Positions 43,137 through 53,449 of a DNA stretch of 64,000 nt are shown piece by piece (position 1 is the stretch's first letter; each line of letters opens with the position of its first letter). The notes beneath the pieces were generated by a model. The model was not told where the DNA came from. It saw nothing but the letters and a program-made list of their open reading frames with translations, and did no database searches. A program made the translations under genes and the position numbers. This DNA is from Simmondsia chinensis (taxonomy: Eukaryota > Streptophyta > Magnoliopsida > Caryophyllales > Simmondsiaceae). The DNA is taken from positions 16,979,346-17,043,345 of the forward strand of contig JAGTTD010000011.1 in NCBI GenBank assembly GCA_018398585.1, in the 5' to 3' direction.

Positions 43137-44984
43137 AGCCTTTGATTACATTCATAATATACATGACTAGGTATAATAAGATCGAAATAAATAGATTTGC
43201 GGTTTAATAAAATAAAGATTTTATTAAGAAGGAAAGTTAAATTTAATTTTGACGTATCAATTTAAATTGTTTAAATTGATAATGAAGTACTGGTTAATTT
43301 AGATGATTGTTTATATTCGTGATTTAAATAGTTTGAACCACTAAAGCAATCAATTGTTAATTACATTGTTTTAAAGTATCGATTTAAATTGTTCAAATTA
43401 GTTAAAACTGTTAATAGTTAACTAGATTTTTTATGGTGACGATTCAAATTGTTTAAATCGTTAACGAATTAATCGTTAATTCGGAACAACCCATAAATTT
43501 GCGATTGTGTTGTTCGTATAATGAGATTGTACGTTCTCAGTCATGATTTACAAAATCGGACAAAACTGATCTAATAGGATTAGATTTAAATAGTATTTTT
43601 TTATATTGAATAAAGTTGATCCAATGATATTAGATTCTATTATCGTATATGAAATCGGAAAAAAATTGATTTAATGAGATTAAATTCAATTTATTTTAAA
43701 ATTAAATATTTTAACTTAGAAAAAAATCTGATTCATTTTGTCAACGCCAGGTTGACGCTGACGTCAGCATCAGGTAAAAACAATTTTTTTTTTTTTGGGT
43801 TGTAAAGACGTCAATACTGATTTACATAATGATTAAGTTAATTATTTTGTTAATTAATTTTCTTTTACAATGAGATTCTAAATTAAATTATGAGATAACT
43901 TAAGTTGTAAATTAGTGTATTTTAAATAAAAGTTATTTGAATTTATTTTAGAATAAGATTCTGGAATAGACTATAAGATAGTCTAAGTTAAACTTTATTT
44001 TAAAATAAAAGTTAAATTTTGATAATTAAATTTTAGAATGAGATTCTAAACTAGACTATTGGATAGTCTAAGCTTGTTTAATTTTAGAATAAGATTCTAA
44101 AATAGACTTTGGGATAGTCTAAGCACAAATCGCTACTATTTTTTAATAAAATTTTTTTAATTTAATTTTGGAATTAGATTTTAAAAAGTAAATTATGCGA
44201 TAATCTAAATTAAATATTGGTATTGTTTTAATTAAAATTAATTAATTAATTTTATTGATTGGTCTTAGAATGAGATTCTAATGCGAGATTATAAGTTAAT
44301 CTATGCTTGAAAACAATAGTATTTTTGAATAAATTAATTAATTAATTAATTTTGGTTGATTTTAGAATGAGATTCTAAAGGGAATTATGTGATAATCCAG
44401 GTTGTAAATGCAAGTTAATTAAAAACTACTGGTTATAAAAATCAAGTGGGAGCGAGTTTTCAATTGTTGTGACCTCACGGTCTCCATTACCAGTCTAGCA
44501 GTATAGTAGATCGATAGACCTCTCCGCGGAGGATGTCGGTTTGCAGATTACAGGGTTAGACTTCTTTACGATAAGCCAAAGTGCAAAGAAGTGATGCGAC
44601 CACGCTGCCGTGGTGTATTTCGTGTATTTGTATAGAGGTTTAGGTAATGGTTTACAGTTGACTAGCGTGATGCATTAGCCTCCACGAGGAGCTCTGTTGT
44701 GTCATGTTAGAGACTAAGGTAAAGTGGTGAGTTAATCATGTTTAGTCAGAATTACAAGAAAAACAGGTTAATTGAGAATAGTTCTCACCTGAACTAGCTT
44801 CGTGCGACCCCGCTGCCGGGGAGTAAGGAGTGGTGTGTTTGGGTTATCATTGTATGCATGATAGTGCAATTTGGTGGATATCTGACTTATTGTGTATGCT
44901 AAATTGAAAGAAAAATATATCACTGCATTATACATGATTCATATAAGATAGTTACACGATTGTTTGCATTTACAGTATTTTGAA
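43137..44984 (+). other. Element F 5' leader with degenerate repeats
   Basis: No protein frame. From about 43250 to 43500 an approximately 80-bp degenerate repeat built on ATTTAAATTGTT-AAAT recurs three to four times. From 43566 to 44400 short hairpins recur (see next entry). Near 44460-44860 lies a non-repetitive GC-richer stretch with two CGACC-CGCTGCCG-GG words (about 44598 and 44805), then AT-rich DNA to the gag ATG. Confidence 0.7.
43566..44400 (+). repeat. Ladder of 3-nt-loop hairpins in element F leader
   Basis: A two-hairpin module is repeated about six times. Hairpin type 1 is TTTAGAAT-GAG-ATTCTAAA: 43950-43962, 44032-44050 (perfect 8-bp stem), 44082-44102 (perfect 9-bp stem), 44265-44281, 44361-44379. 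Hairpin type 2 is AGACTAT-NNN-ATAGTCT: 43968-43984 and 44053-44069 (perfect 7-bp stems), 44104-44120, 44192-44204, 44286-44302, 44384-44396. Earlier relatives are ATCTAAT-AGG-ATTAGAT (43569-43585) and ATTTAAT-GAG-ATTAAAT (43669-43685). Every loop is 3 nt, mostly GAG, AAG or TGG. Confidence 0.85.
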
Positions 44985-45780
44985 ATGGCTGCGACTGGTG
45001 CACTTCATTCAATTCTTAAGGATAATGCTTTAACTAGACCGAATTACTTCACCTGGAAAATGAACCTGGACATAGTATTAATACATGAGGGTCATAAGTT
45101 TGTTCTCACTAAAGCTCGACCTACGGTGCCCGCTAATAATTCTGCAGTTGCTGTTAAAGAGCATTATGAACGCTGGAATAAGGCTAATGAGTTAGCCAGA
45201 TGCTACATTTTGGCCTCTATGACCAATGTACTTAAGCATCAGATGCTTGAGATGGAAACAACAGCTGAAATGATCAAACATTTAAAAGAAATGTTTGGTG
45301 GTCAAGATAGGGCAGCTAGGCAAGAGCTGATGAGGAAGCTCTTGAACATGGGGATGTCAGAAGGGTCCCCAGTTCAGGAGCACGTCATGAAAATGATGGC
45401 GTGCTTGTCTGAGTTGGAGATTTTGGGTGCTAAGATTGATAGTCAGTCTCAATAGGACATCATCCTCAGCTCTCTGTCCGGCTCTTTTACTCAGTTCAGG
45501 CTGAACTACACAATGAATAATAAAGATTATTCATTACCTAAGATGATGAAAGAGCTACAGGTAGCAGAGGGTGTTATGCGAGCCAAGGGGAGTGTCCCCT
45601 TGACTCAGGTATCGAGGTCTAGTGGGAGCAAGCAGAATAAGGGACCGACTGGAAAGAAAGGTAAAGGCAAGGTTGCTAGTGTAGCAACTAATCCTAACAA
45701 AAGGCTAGCAAAGGAAAGTGTCACTTTTGCGGAAAGATGGGCCACTGGAAAAGAAATTGCATAAAGTACTTGGCCACTCT
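44985..45780 (+). pseudogene. Element F gag
   Basis: Copia capsid/nucleocapsid. Starts MAATGALHSILKDNALTRPN, then YFTWKMNLDIVL, a RWNKANELARCYILASM block and LKEMFGGQDRAARQELMRKL, the UBN2 gag fold. An in-frame TAG (45453-45455, where Gln is plausible) is followed in frame by SSLSGSFTQFRLNYTMN. Near 45705 a frameshift moves the knuckle C-HF-C-GKMG-H-WKRN-C (45719-45760) to another frame; its CCHC residues are complete. Only two lesions, so gag is the best-kept gene of F. Confidence 0.9.
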
Positions 45781-45842
45781 TCCTGCTAAGGCTGCTAAAC
45801 CATCTGGTGAAGGTATGTTGATATCTCACTGATTTGAGTCTT

Positions 45843-46200
45843 GTGTAGTTGTGAGTTCACCAGATTCCTGGTGTGTGGACTCGGGTTCAACTAACCAACT
45901 CTGTAATATGTTACAGGGGCTCAGGCTAACTAGGAGGCTAAATGATGGGAGCTATTCCTGACAGCTAAAGGCGATACAAGAGTGGCAATCTTAGTAGTAG
46001 GAGGCGTTAGCTTAGTCTTTAGTGTTAGAGTTTTTTATTTTTAAAAGGTTGTTTTTATTTGTACCTGCATGGGACATGAATTTGATTTATGTGGTTTGAA
46101 GAATAATAGTTATTCATTTTTTTTAATATGGTTGTGCACCTTTATTTCAAGAAATGAAATTTTTATTTACTAAGGAACGTGTGTTTATGATTTATTTATG
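45843..46200 (+). pseudogene. Element F protease remnant
   Basis: SWCVDSGSTNQLCNMLQG: catalytic DSG intact at 45878-45886, followed by RLNDGSYS and a stop, then in shifted frames VAILVVGGVSLVF and a C-terminal block matching the usual pre-integrase linker. Integrase itself is not found, consistent with an internal deletion. Confidence 0.75.
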
Positions 46201-46379
46201 TTGTTTTTTCCTTACATATGTGAACAATGCGAAACACTTAGAGAAAGTTTTTTGCAAGTAAGCTACAAAACAAAAATAAAATAGTATTAAAGGAAAGTGA
46301 CGATAATTCTGAACAGGTACACACAACTTAAGTCATAGTAGGAGCATTAGATGCGCCTACTAATAGGAACAAGAATGTT

Positions 46380-47060
46380 CTAGGTACACGAAAACTTAGG
46401 TGCAGTGGGAGGATTGTCAGGATACCTGATAAGTTCATAGCGGGAGCCTTAATGGTTGACCGTGGCATTGAATCTGATCCTTTTAGCCACAATGAAGCAA
46501 TAAAGTGTTCTAGTTTTGTGCAATTGGTTGCTCAAATCATGTGTGTACAACCGATATTAAGAGAAAGTAGTGAATTTCTTGATATTGTATGTCAATAATA
46601 TACTACTCATTAAGAATGATGTAGGGGTGTCGTTGGCTGTAAAGACTTGGTTGTCATGATAACTCAATATGAAGGACATAGGAGAAGCCAGCTCTACTTT
46701 TAGGATTAAGCTTCTGCAAGGTTGTAAGAGTAGCATGTTGGGTCTTTCTTTAGCCACTTATGTTGACAAGGTGTTGTCAAGGTATAGCATGGAGTCCCTC
46801 TCTTTTTGAGTAGTGTTCTAGGACATCTCGATAGGAGGATCAATTGAGGAATATTCCATATGCTTTGGCAGTGGGAGCCTCAGGTATGCCATGTTGTGCA
46901 CAAGACTTGATGTCTGCCATGCTATGGGTTAGTATGTAATTGTTAGTCTAATTTGGGTCCAATGGACTAGGTGGCAGTGAAATGTTTTCTCTGGTTCTTG
47001 AGAAGAACCAGGGATCCTATGTTGATCTTTCAAGGTGATGAGCTAGTTCCAGTTGGTTAT
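46380..47060 (+). pseudogene. Element F reverse transcriptase and RNase H remnants
   Basis: RSGRIVRIPDKF-like words (about 46400) are the usual linker before RT. Most of RT is deleted. What follows is YVNNILLIKNDVG (46588 on, family YVDDILLIGND), LNMKDIGEAS, IKLLQGCKSSMLGLSLATYVDKVLSRY, and, after a gap, SLRYAMLCTRLDVCHAMG of the RNase H boundary. Both catalytic Asp of YVDD are Asn here. Confidence 0.75.
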
Positions 47061-47293
47061 ACTAATTTAAAAATTTCAGTCAGATTAATATGATAGACAT
47101 TTGATGTCTAAGTATGTCTTTACCCTTGTAGTGGGAGCCATTAGTAAGAGGGATGTTAAGCAGTAATGTAGTGCTGACTTCGCAATAGAGTAATTGTGCT
47201 CACTAAGGGTTAGGCTCAGTAGATTTTTGGTTCAAACTTAAAAGGGGTGAGTATGGACTTTGTCATAAATTGGATTTAGGACAAGTGAGAGAT

Positions 47294-49492
47294 TTTTAGG
47301 AATAGTGTCCTGAAATTCAGATTTATTCTGGATATATTATTTTAATTAATAAATAAAATTAAAGTTCCAATTGTTTCCTAGTAAAATTTGTATATGTGAG
47401 CATTTATACTGCATGTGATTTTCTTTCGGGAGGCATCCATGAGATGGGTGTAGTCCTCAGACTACAATTTACATGTTTGTTCTAAGTGGTTTATGAGACT
47501 AAGCCACAGATAGACTTAAAAAAAATTATATGGATTGTTGTTTGAAAGACTCGTAGTCGAAGACAAGTCTGGACCACTTGTATGTTAAGACTATAACGAG
47601 ACACTTTAGATGGCTTGTCTTGGTCATGTGGATGGAGATCCAAAAATGTTAAGATAGTGTATTTGACACACTGAGTTGGACCATGTGGGTTACTTATATC
47701 TAGATCGCTATCGGAAATGAGTGATTCGCATTGTACTATTTGAACGACGACTCTAAATCCTGAGGGTATTCTGGACTTGTGCATGGAATGTTAGTTACTT
47801 TGGTGTACTATAAGTAAGGTCTAAAACGAATGACTGAAATCCCACGTACTCTGGGTAGCAGCATGAAGTGTGATAAGGATCAGGTATTCAATAGGAAATC
47901 TACAGTCTTTTATGAGATACAGATGTCCCCTTAGTTGATTCGCAAATATTTGAATAGTTCAGAAACTTTGGCCAAAGTATTCCAAGTGTTTGATATTTGG
48001 AATTTATATTGTGAATATGTTCCAGTATAAATGAATTATTCAGTGAAGGGTGAGTCGGTAACTAATGGAGAAGTAGTGAGAAGGATAATGGTAGTGGTTA
48101 TATTTATCCTTTGTCATGGACATCTCGTGGAGGGGTTGTTGTCATCAATACAGTATATTAGGAAAATATAGAATAAATAATTTAAGTCTGGAGTGCAGTG
48201 AGATTTATTTAGTAGAATTAAGTCTCATTAAATGGTAATTAAATTAATATCATGAGATGATTTAATTTAACCCTTTTGGAGCTAGATTTAAATTGTCCCC
48301 GGGGTCCCTACGCAAGCCTCTGCATTTTATTACCATTAGAAAAATATTAAAGAATTCATGAGATGAATTATTTATCCATAAGATAGGTAAATTAATTTTT
48401 CCAAACATTTTTCATGAGATGAATAAAAGCTGAAAATTATAAAATAAAATAATTTGGAAAATTAAAATTCATAAGATGAATTTTTACATGTGAGAAACAA
48501 AGGAAAAAAAAAATATATAATCGCATTTTAGTACCTGCACAGTGGCGATTCGTGTGAAACGGATCCAACAAACCAGCGCGCGATTGTGGCGATCCGTCCG
48601 TTTGGGCACCAGCGAATGAGATGCTGCCACGTGTCATACCCAATTTAAAATAAGAGGCGGTCATACTCTGTGCAAAACAACACGTTTTGCTTGGTTTTTG
48701 AATTAAACGCTGCGTTTTGATGTTAATTGTACAATCCTTTTTCGATTTTAATTATATTTTTTCGCTCCTATATATTTCTATAAATAGAGGAGCTTATTCT
48801 GAGGTTTCGGATTAGAGTCTAAAATAATTCTTTAGGGTTTCTGAAATTGCTTCGGAGATCCAGTTTAATATTCTTCGGAGCCCACCCTCCGGGCATATCG
48901 AGGTTATGGCATAGAAGGTCTCGGGGTCTCGGTTTTGAAGAATATTATTATTCTTTCTGGTTTTTCTTTTATTGGAGTAATTCCAGGTATGTTTTTCTAT
49001 CCTTCTTCTTTTAGTTTCGCTTTTCTATCTATTTACAGTATTCGTTATTATACCTATTTATGTTTATGTATTGTTATAAATGTATTAGAGTAAAAGGCTT
49101 ATAGATCTAAATTAAGAATTTTGATTTGTTGATTTAAATTATGAATTTAAGTCAGTAGATTTAAAATTAGGAATTTTAAATCAACCCTTGGTTTAGAATT
49201 ATGAATTCTAAACCCGTTCTGCTGCGTAATCTTTAGGGAGAATTTTTGAAATTTATCCCAACAACCGGTATTAGGGCCAATGGTTTATAGAGATAAACCT
49301 ATTCCCGGGAACTCTCGCACGTGAGGTGTCACGAAGCGTGACTCTTTGACCGGGGGCTTAGGTAGAAAGAAGAGTCTCCTACTCTAAGTGCTCTAATAGG
49401 TGCCTATTGTTGTGACCATAGTTGAAAACTGTGAATCCAATAGTCGGCATCAGAGTTTATTTTTCAACAAAATACATATGCTTTGCCCAACA
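47294..49492 (+). repeat. Element F 3' LTR
   Basis: 2,199 bp, starts TTTTAGGAATAG (TG changed to TT) and ends TTGCCCAACA, then TSD ATATC. An AAGTGAGAGA purine stretch directly before it serves as polypurine tract. Confidence 0.92.
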
Positions 49493-49522
49493 ATATCAAC
49501 ATGATCGGCAACAATTGCACAA

Positions 49523-49536
49523 GCACTGATACCAAT
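49523..49536 (-). promoter_or_regulatory. Element B primer-binding site
   Basis: Minus strand ATTGGTATCAGTGC, one mismatch from the usual initiator tRNA-Met complement; separated from B's gag by element F. Confidence 0.85.
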
Positions 49537-49949
49537 TATTATGATTCAAGATCAAACTTGAATCATAACCTAAGAAAGAGAGACACTAACATGAGAGATT
49601 GAAGAGAAAGAGAAGAAGTTGAGAGAGTTGGGGTTTGAGAGAAGGAAATTGGAGATATTTTCATTGAATGAATCTTCCATTACAAGAATATCTACTACTT
49701 ATACTATACTAGCTTAAGACTAGATACAGAGCATTTAAAGTAGAACAACCACTGCCTTAAGCGACATCAGCAGCCAAACTTGACTAAAGAACCAAACAAT
49801 CGAAATAAGCTACTGACTACCACAACCACCCTTCCTGCCAAAAAGAACAATTAAAACAACTGAGGCTTATAGCCCTCTTTACAGCAAGAGATCAACAAAA
49901 GCAAATCAAGAAAAGCTAAAACACACTAAAACAACTTAGTATCATAACA
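49537..49949 (-). repeat. Element B 5' LTR
   Basis: 413 bp. Inner terminus is TA on the plus strand (partner TG). Followed by GGTGT, the mutated right target copy. Confidence 0.9.
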
Positions 49950-49954
49950 GGTGT

Positions 49955-51140
49955 AGGGCAGTCGTTAAAGTCCCTGAACCTAAATGTAAGAAGTTAGGTA
50001 AAAGAGGCATTGATTGCATTTTTGTTGGATATACGTCTCATAGCAAGGCGTATCGGTTCTATGTAATTAAATCTAATGAATATATCAATGTAAATACAAT
50101 AGTAGAATCGAGCGACGCCATATTTGATGAGAATCGGTTTACCTTTATCCCTAGACCGAGGAGTTATGTACCGGTTGAGAATGACACTCCGAAGTCACAT
50201 GATGATGCTCACCATGAGAGGGGAGATGTACCTAAAAGTGCTCTAGAACTTCGAAGGAGTAAGAGCACAAGGAAAGATAAATCATTTTGTTCAGACTTCT
50301 ACACATTTTTGGTAGAAGGTTCGACGAATTATATGGACCAAGTATCTCCATATTGTTATGTCATGGAACCTGATCCCGTGATATTTGATGAGGCAATGAA
50401 GTCGCATGACGCCTCCTTTTGGCGAGAGGTGGTAAATGATGAGATTAATTCCATCATCGGGTAATAATACCTGAATCCTAGCGGATCTTCCACAAGGTAG
50501 TAAGCCCATCGAGTGTAAATGGATCTTCAAAAAGAAAATGAAAGTCGACGGAATGATTGGTAGGTTTAAGGCCCGATTGGTGGCTAAAGCGTTCACCCAA
50601 AAACATGGGTTGGACTACTTTGACACGTATGCTCCTGTGGTAAGAATATCAACTATAAGAGATTTAATTGCTTTTGCCTTGATCTACAAACTAATGATTC
50701 ACCAAATGGATGTCAAAACGGCATTCCTGAATAGTGAACTAAAAGAGGAGGTGTACATGCGACATCCAGAAAGTTTTGTTGTTCCGTACCAAGAGAGAAA
50801 ATTTTGTAAACTCGTACGTTCTCTATATGGGATCAAGCATGCCCCAAAGCAATGGCACCAAGAATTTGGTCAAGCTGTTATGAGCAATGAATTCATTATT
50901 AATGAATCAGATAAATGTTTCTTTGCAAGTTGGATAATGGAAAAGGGGTCATTATATGCTTGTACGTCAATGACATGATGCTATTCGATACTAACAAGGA
51001 ACAGTAGAGAAAACTAAACTGTTTATCTTAAAAAACTTTGCTATGAAGGACATGGCTGAGGTGGAGGTGATCCTTGGTATAAGAATCATAAGGAGTGGCG
51101 ACGTTATTTCCTTGACATAGTCTCACTACATTAAAAGTGT
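49955..51140 (+). pseudogene. Element A integrase end and reverse transcriptase
   Basis: Directly after B's right target copy the copia frame resumes: AVVKVPEPKCKKLGKRGIDC and IFVGYTSHSKAYRFYVIKS (integrase C-terminal), then RSKSTRKDKSF and FDEAMKSHDASFWREVVNDE, RT start. After a stop and frameshift near 50462, GRFKARLVAKAFTQKHGLDY, FDTYAPVVRISTIRDLIAFA, MDVKTAFLNSELKEEVYM and KLVRSLYGIKHAPKQWHQEF follow. The catalytic YVDD reads YVND (50963-50974). It ends in a further shifted frame, AEVEVILGIRIIRSG. Confidence 0.9.
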
Positions 51141-51239
51141 GTTGAATAAGTTCAAATTTGGTGTGTGTGCACTGATGTCCATTCCTATGGATCCAAGTGT
51201 GAAATTAGTATCGAATGAGGGAGCTCCAATGTCATAGTA

Positions 51240-51903
51240 GGAGTGTGCCCGAGTCATTGGTTGTCTTATGTATGCCATGACTAACATAAGGCCTAATATA
51301 GCCTTTGCTGTAGGAAAGCTAAGTAAATATACCAGCAATCCTAATAAGCAGCATTGGCAGGCAGTGTATCATGTGTTGAAGTACATTAGGAAGACCATGG
51401 ATTATGGTATTTCTTATGTAGGGTATCCTCCCATTTTGGAGAGATACTCTGATGTGAGTTGGATCTCTAATGTTGACGATCATGCATCAACAAGCGGATA
51501 GGTATTTCTGCTCGTTGGGAGTGCAGTTTCTTGGGGTTCTAAAAAACAGACTTGCATATCTAATTCTATTATGGCAGCAGAGTTTATAGCTCCTGCGTCT
51601 GCGACTAAAGATGCCAAGTGGTTAAAAGATCTCTTGTATGAGATACCTTTATGGTGTAAGCCGATCTCGCCGATATCTATCCACTGTGATAGTCAATCTA
51701 TGCTTTTTAGAGCGGGAAGACCAGTCACACTGGTGTAAGGCATAGTACAGTGAGACATCTTATTCGAGAAGGTGTTATCACTATGGTCTTTGTGAGAACA
51801 AATTAGAATGTAGCGGATCTGTTTACAAAAGGCCTGACTAGAGACTTGGTTCTGAAAACAAGTGAAGGGATGGGGTTGAAACCTGTCATTATTAGTCGCT
51901 CAT
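51240..51903 (+). pseudogene. Element A RNase H
   Basis: ARVIGCLMYAMTNIRPNIAF and VGKLSKYTSNPNKQHWQAVY, then ERYSDVSWISNVDDHASTSG (family YSDANWISD), AVSWGSKKQTCISNSIMAAEF, IHCDSQS, and the C-terminal VADLFTKGLTRDLV and GMGLKPV with a stop near 51903. This is the typical copia polyprotein end. Several stops and a deletion near 51710 are present. Confidence 0.88.
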
Positions 51904-52435
51904 GATAGGCCCTCAACTCGATGCCGAGTATGATGCTAGGTCTTGGGTTCAATGAGAGAGACTTGTCATCTGTGTGACTGCAAGCGCTAGATGAGAACTT
52001 TTCCATCCCGACAATGAAGTGCTTAGAGACTATGTTAGACATACTAAGAGAATGAGCAAAGCTCTTAATGGACCTAATTTTAAATTCTTATTGAATGTCG
52101 TGTCCCAGGGACATGATTAATGAGGTCCACCTTATTGTGTGTTGAAGTTTACAACAACAACACTAACAAACCTAGTGCCTGAAGGACTCCCACTCACGCA
52201 GTGTCTAGGATGGGATGTATGCAGTCTTACCCCATCAGGGTGAGACCCAGACGATACACTATTTCCGAGGTCCCCTTACCTTTTATTTTATCCAATTAAG
52301 AATGGGCGCATGTACGCCAGCAAGTAAATAATCAATTCATCACCAATGAATTAGTCACAAATAAATTAATGAAATAAGCATGCTAGCATCTAAGTATGTA
52401 TGCGCGTGAGAGCATACAAGCACGAAAGAGGAGGA

Positions 52436-52437
<2 letters not shown>

Positions 52438-52476
<39 letters not shown>
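52438..52476. repeat. Poly-G homopolymer, 39 nt
   Basis: 39 consecutive G on the plus strand. It explains the polyproline frame on the minus strand (52355-52660), which is not a gene. Confidence 0.95.
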
Positions 52477-52478
<2 letters not shown>

Positions 52479-52526
52479 TACATGGATATAGTGCAATCAT
52501 AGTGGGAGTTAGAGCATATAGAGAGT

Positions 52527-52531
<5 letters not shown>

Positions 52532-52568
<37 letters not shown>
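52532..52568. repeat. (GA)n microsatellite
   Basis: About 30 bp of pure AG dinucleotides, followed to about 52625 by degenerate GAGAGGG/GAGATAGAGAGAG. Confidence 0.9.
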
Positions 52569-52571
<3 letters not shown>

Positions 52572-53059
52572 GAGGGTAGAGTGAGAGGGAGAGATAGAGA
52601 GAGAGTGAGAGGGTGTAGAGAGTAGCGTAACAGAGTAAAGTGGAGTATAGAGGGTAGCACTATACCCCACGGTACTGAATCCTAAGAGTCCTAAGCGACT
52701 AAACCAACACCCGTATTACGTGTACACAAACGAGCCTGCCACAGTTTACTAATGCTGAATGCACCTACACAGCTATATTAGTTATTCCTATACTATTCCT
52801 CCACTAAGCTTAAACTAGGGCCGTCTCTTCTTTTAGGTTGGGGTAGGCGAGATCCTATTGGATTGTCTACATCGAATGTGTGTTGATGTTTGGGCGCTTC
52901 ATAGGGATGATTTTTAACTAAGGGTTTGGCCTTGAAACCCTCAGAAAGGGTACAAGACACCAGGCCACAAATGTATAGATCTGGGAGTTGTAGGGTGTGC
53001 ACAGGGAGTACGTCTTGTGCGTGATTAGATAGCCGGTTAGTCAAATGGGTTGTATGGTT

Positions 53060-53064
53060 CAAAG
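53060..53064. repeat. TSD of element E, left (CAAAG)
   Basis: CAAAG, repeated exactly at 58909-58913. Confidence 0.9.
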
Positions 53065-53425
53065 TGTTATGATTGAGATTAAATCTTGATCTTAACCTAG
53101 GATAAAAGAGAGTATAGGATGAGAAAGAAGTGAAGGAGATGAGAAAATAGAAAGAGAATTAGATGAGAGAAGGAAGTATCTCAAAAGAGATTGGTTGAAT
53201 TTTCATTGAATGACTTCCAATTACACAAGACTAGCTACTTTTAGGAATCAAAATACATTGGTCTTGGACTTACTAGCTTAACCGACTCACACAATCGACC
53301 GCCAAAGCTGACCGGCTAAGACCAACAAAAACAACTAACTCCTTGACTTGGCGCCAAAAAGCTAATTAAAAAATACAATGCACAAACACTCCTTATTACA
53401 ACTCAAAAGACCTAGAAACATAACA
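53065..53425 (-). repeat. Element E 3' LTR
   Basis: 361 bp, plus strand TGTTATGATTGAG...GAAACATAACA. The adjoining purine tract (minus AAGGGAACGGGA) carries two interruptions. Confidence 0.92.
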
Positions 53426-53449
53426 ATCCCGTTCCCTTAAAACATTCTT

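Larger units (their letters stand above)
40918..49492 (+). mobile_element. Element F: Ty1/copia with 2.2-kb LTRs, pol largely deleted
   Basis: LTRs 40918-43121 and 47294-49492, TSD ATATC, primer site TGGTATCAGAGCC from 43124. The interior is only 4.2 kb: a 1.9-kb leader with hairpin repeats, gag with zinc knuckle, a protease, then scattered integrase/RT/RNase H remnants with internal deletions. It sits in the 5' leader of element B. Long LTRs plus copia gag suggest an Angela/Tork-like family (inference). It could not move on its own. Confidence 0.92.
26682..49949 (-). mobile_element. Element B: Ty3/gypsy, chromovirus-like (Reina type), split by C and F
   Basis: LTRs at 26682-27091 (3') and 49537-49949 (5'), TSD AGTGT/GGTGT. 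Minus-strand order is gag, protease, RT, RNase H, integrase and a chromodomain-like tail, the gypsy order. Removing C (9.3 kb) and F (8.6 kb) with their duplicated targets leaves about 5.4 kb, the size expected of Reina-like elements with LTRs of about 0.4 kb. The primer site ATTGGTATCAGTGC lies at 49523-49536 and the polypurine tract (minus GAGGGGAAGGTA) at about 27092-27104. By-eye LTR differences number about 40-50 in 410 bp, more than in C, D or E. Confidence 0.92.
51904..53064 (+). other. Element A 3' region with low-complexity inserts
   Basis: Copia 3' untranslated sequence to about 52145, then an ACAACAACAACACTAAC stretch followed by CCCACTCACGCAGTGTCTAGG and GCAGTCTTACCCC. This word combination recurs next to SINE-like repeats in many plants (from memory, not searched). 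Next come a 39-nt G homopolymer, a (GA)n tract, and about 400 bp of sequence with no recognised feature. Insertion E follows at 53065. Confidence 0.45.

Noticed and set aside
43566..44400. Repeats with regular hairpins, considered as CRISPR-like array
   Set aside because: Plant retrotransposon leader, variable spacing, no unique spacers between exact repeats; not a CRISPR array.
44598..44860. CGACC-CGCTGCC words and T-rich ends, checked for tRNA or snoRNA genes
   Set aside because: No cloverleaf or box C/D or H/ACA layout could be drawn; they are repeated words in the leader of F.
52355..52660. 101-codon minus frame with a polyproline run
   Set aside because: The proline run is the reverse complement of the poly-G tract and the Ser/Leu repeats are the GA microsatellite; no gene.
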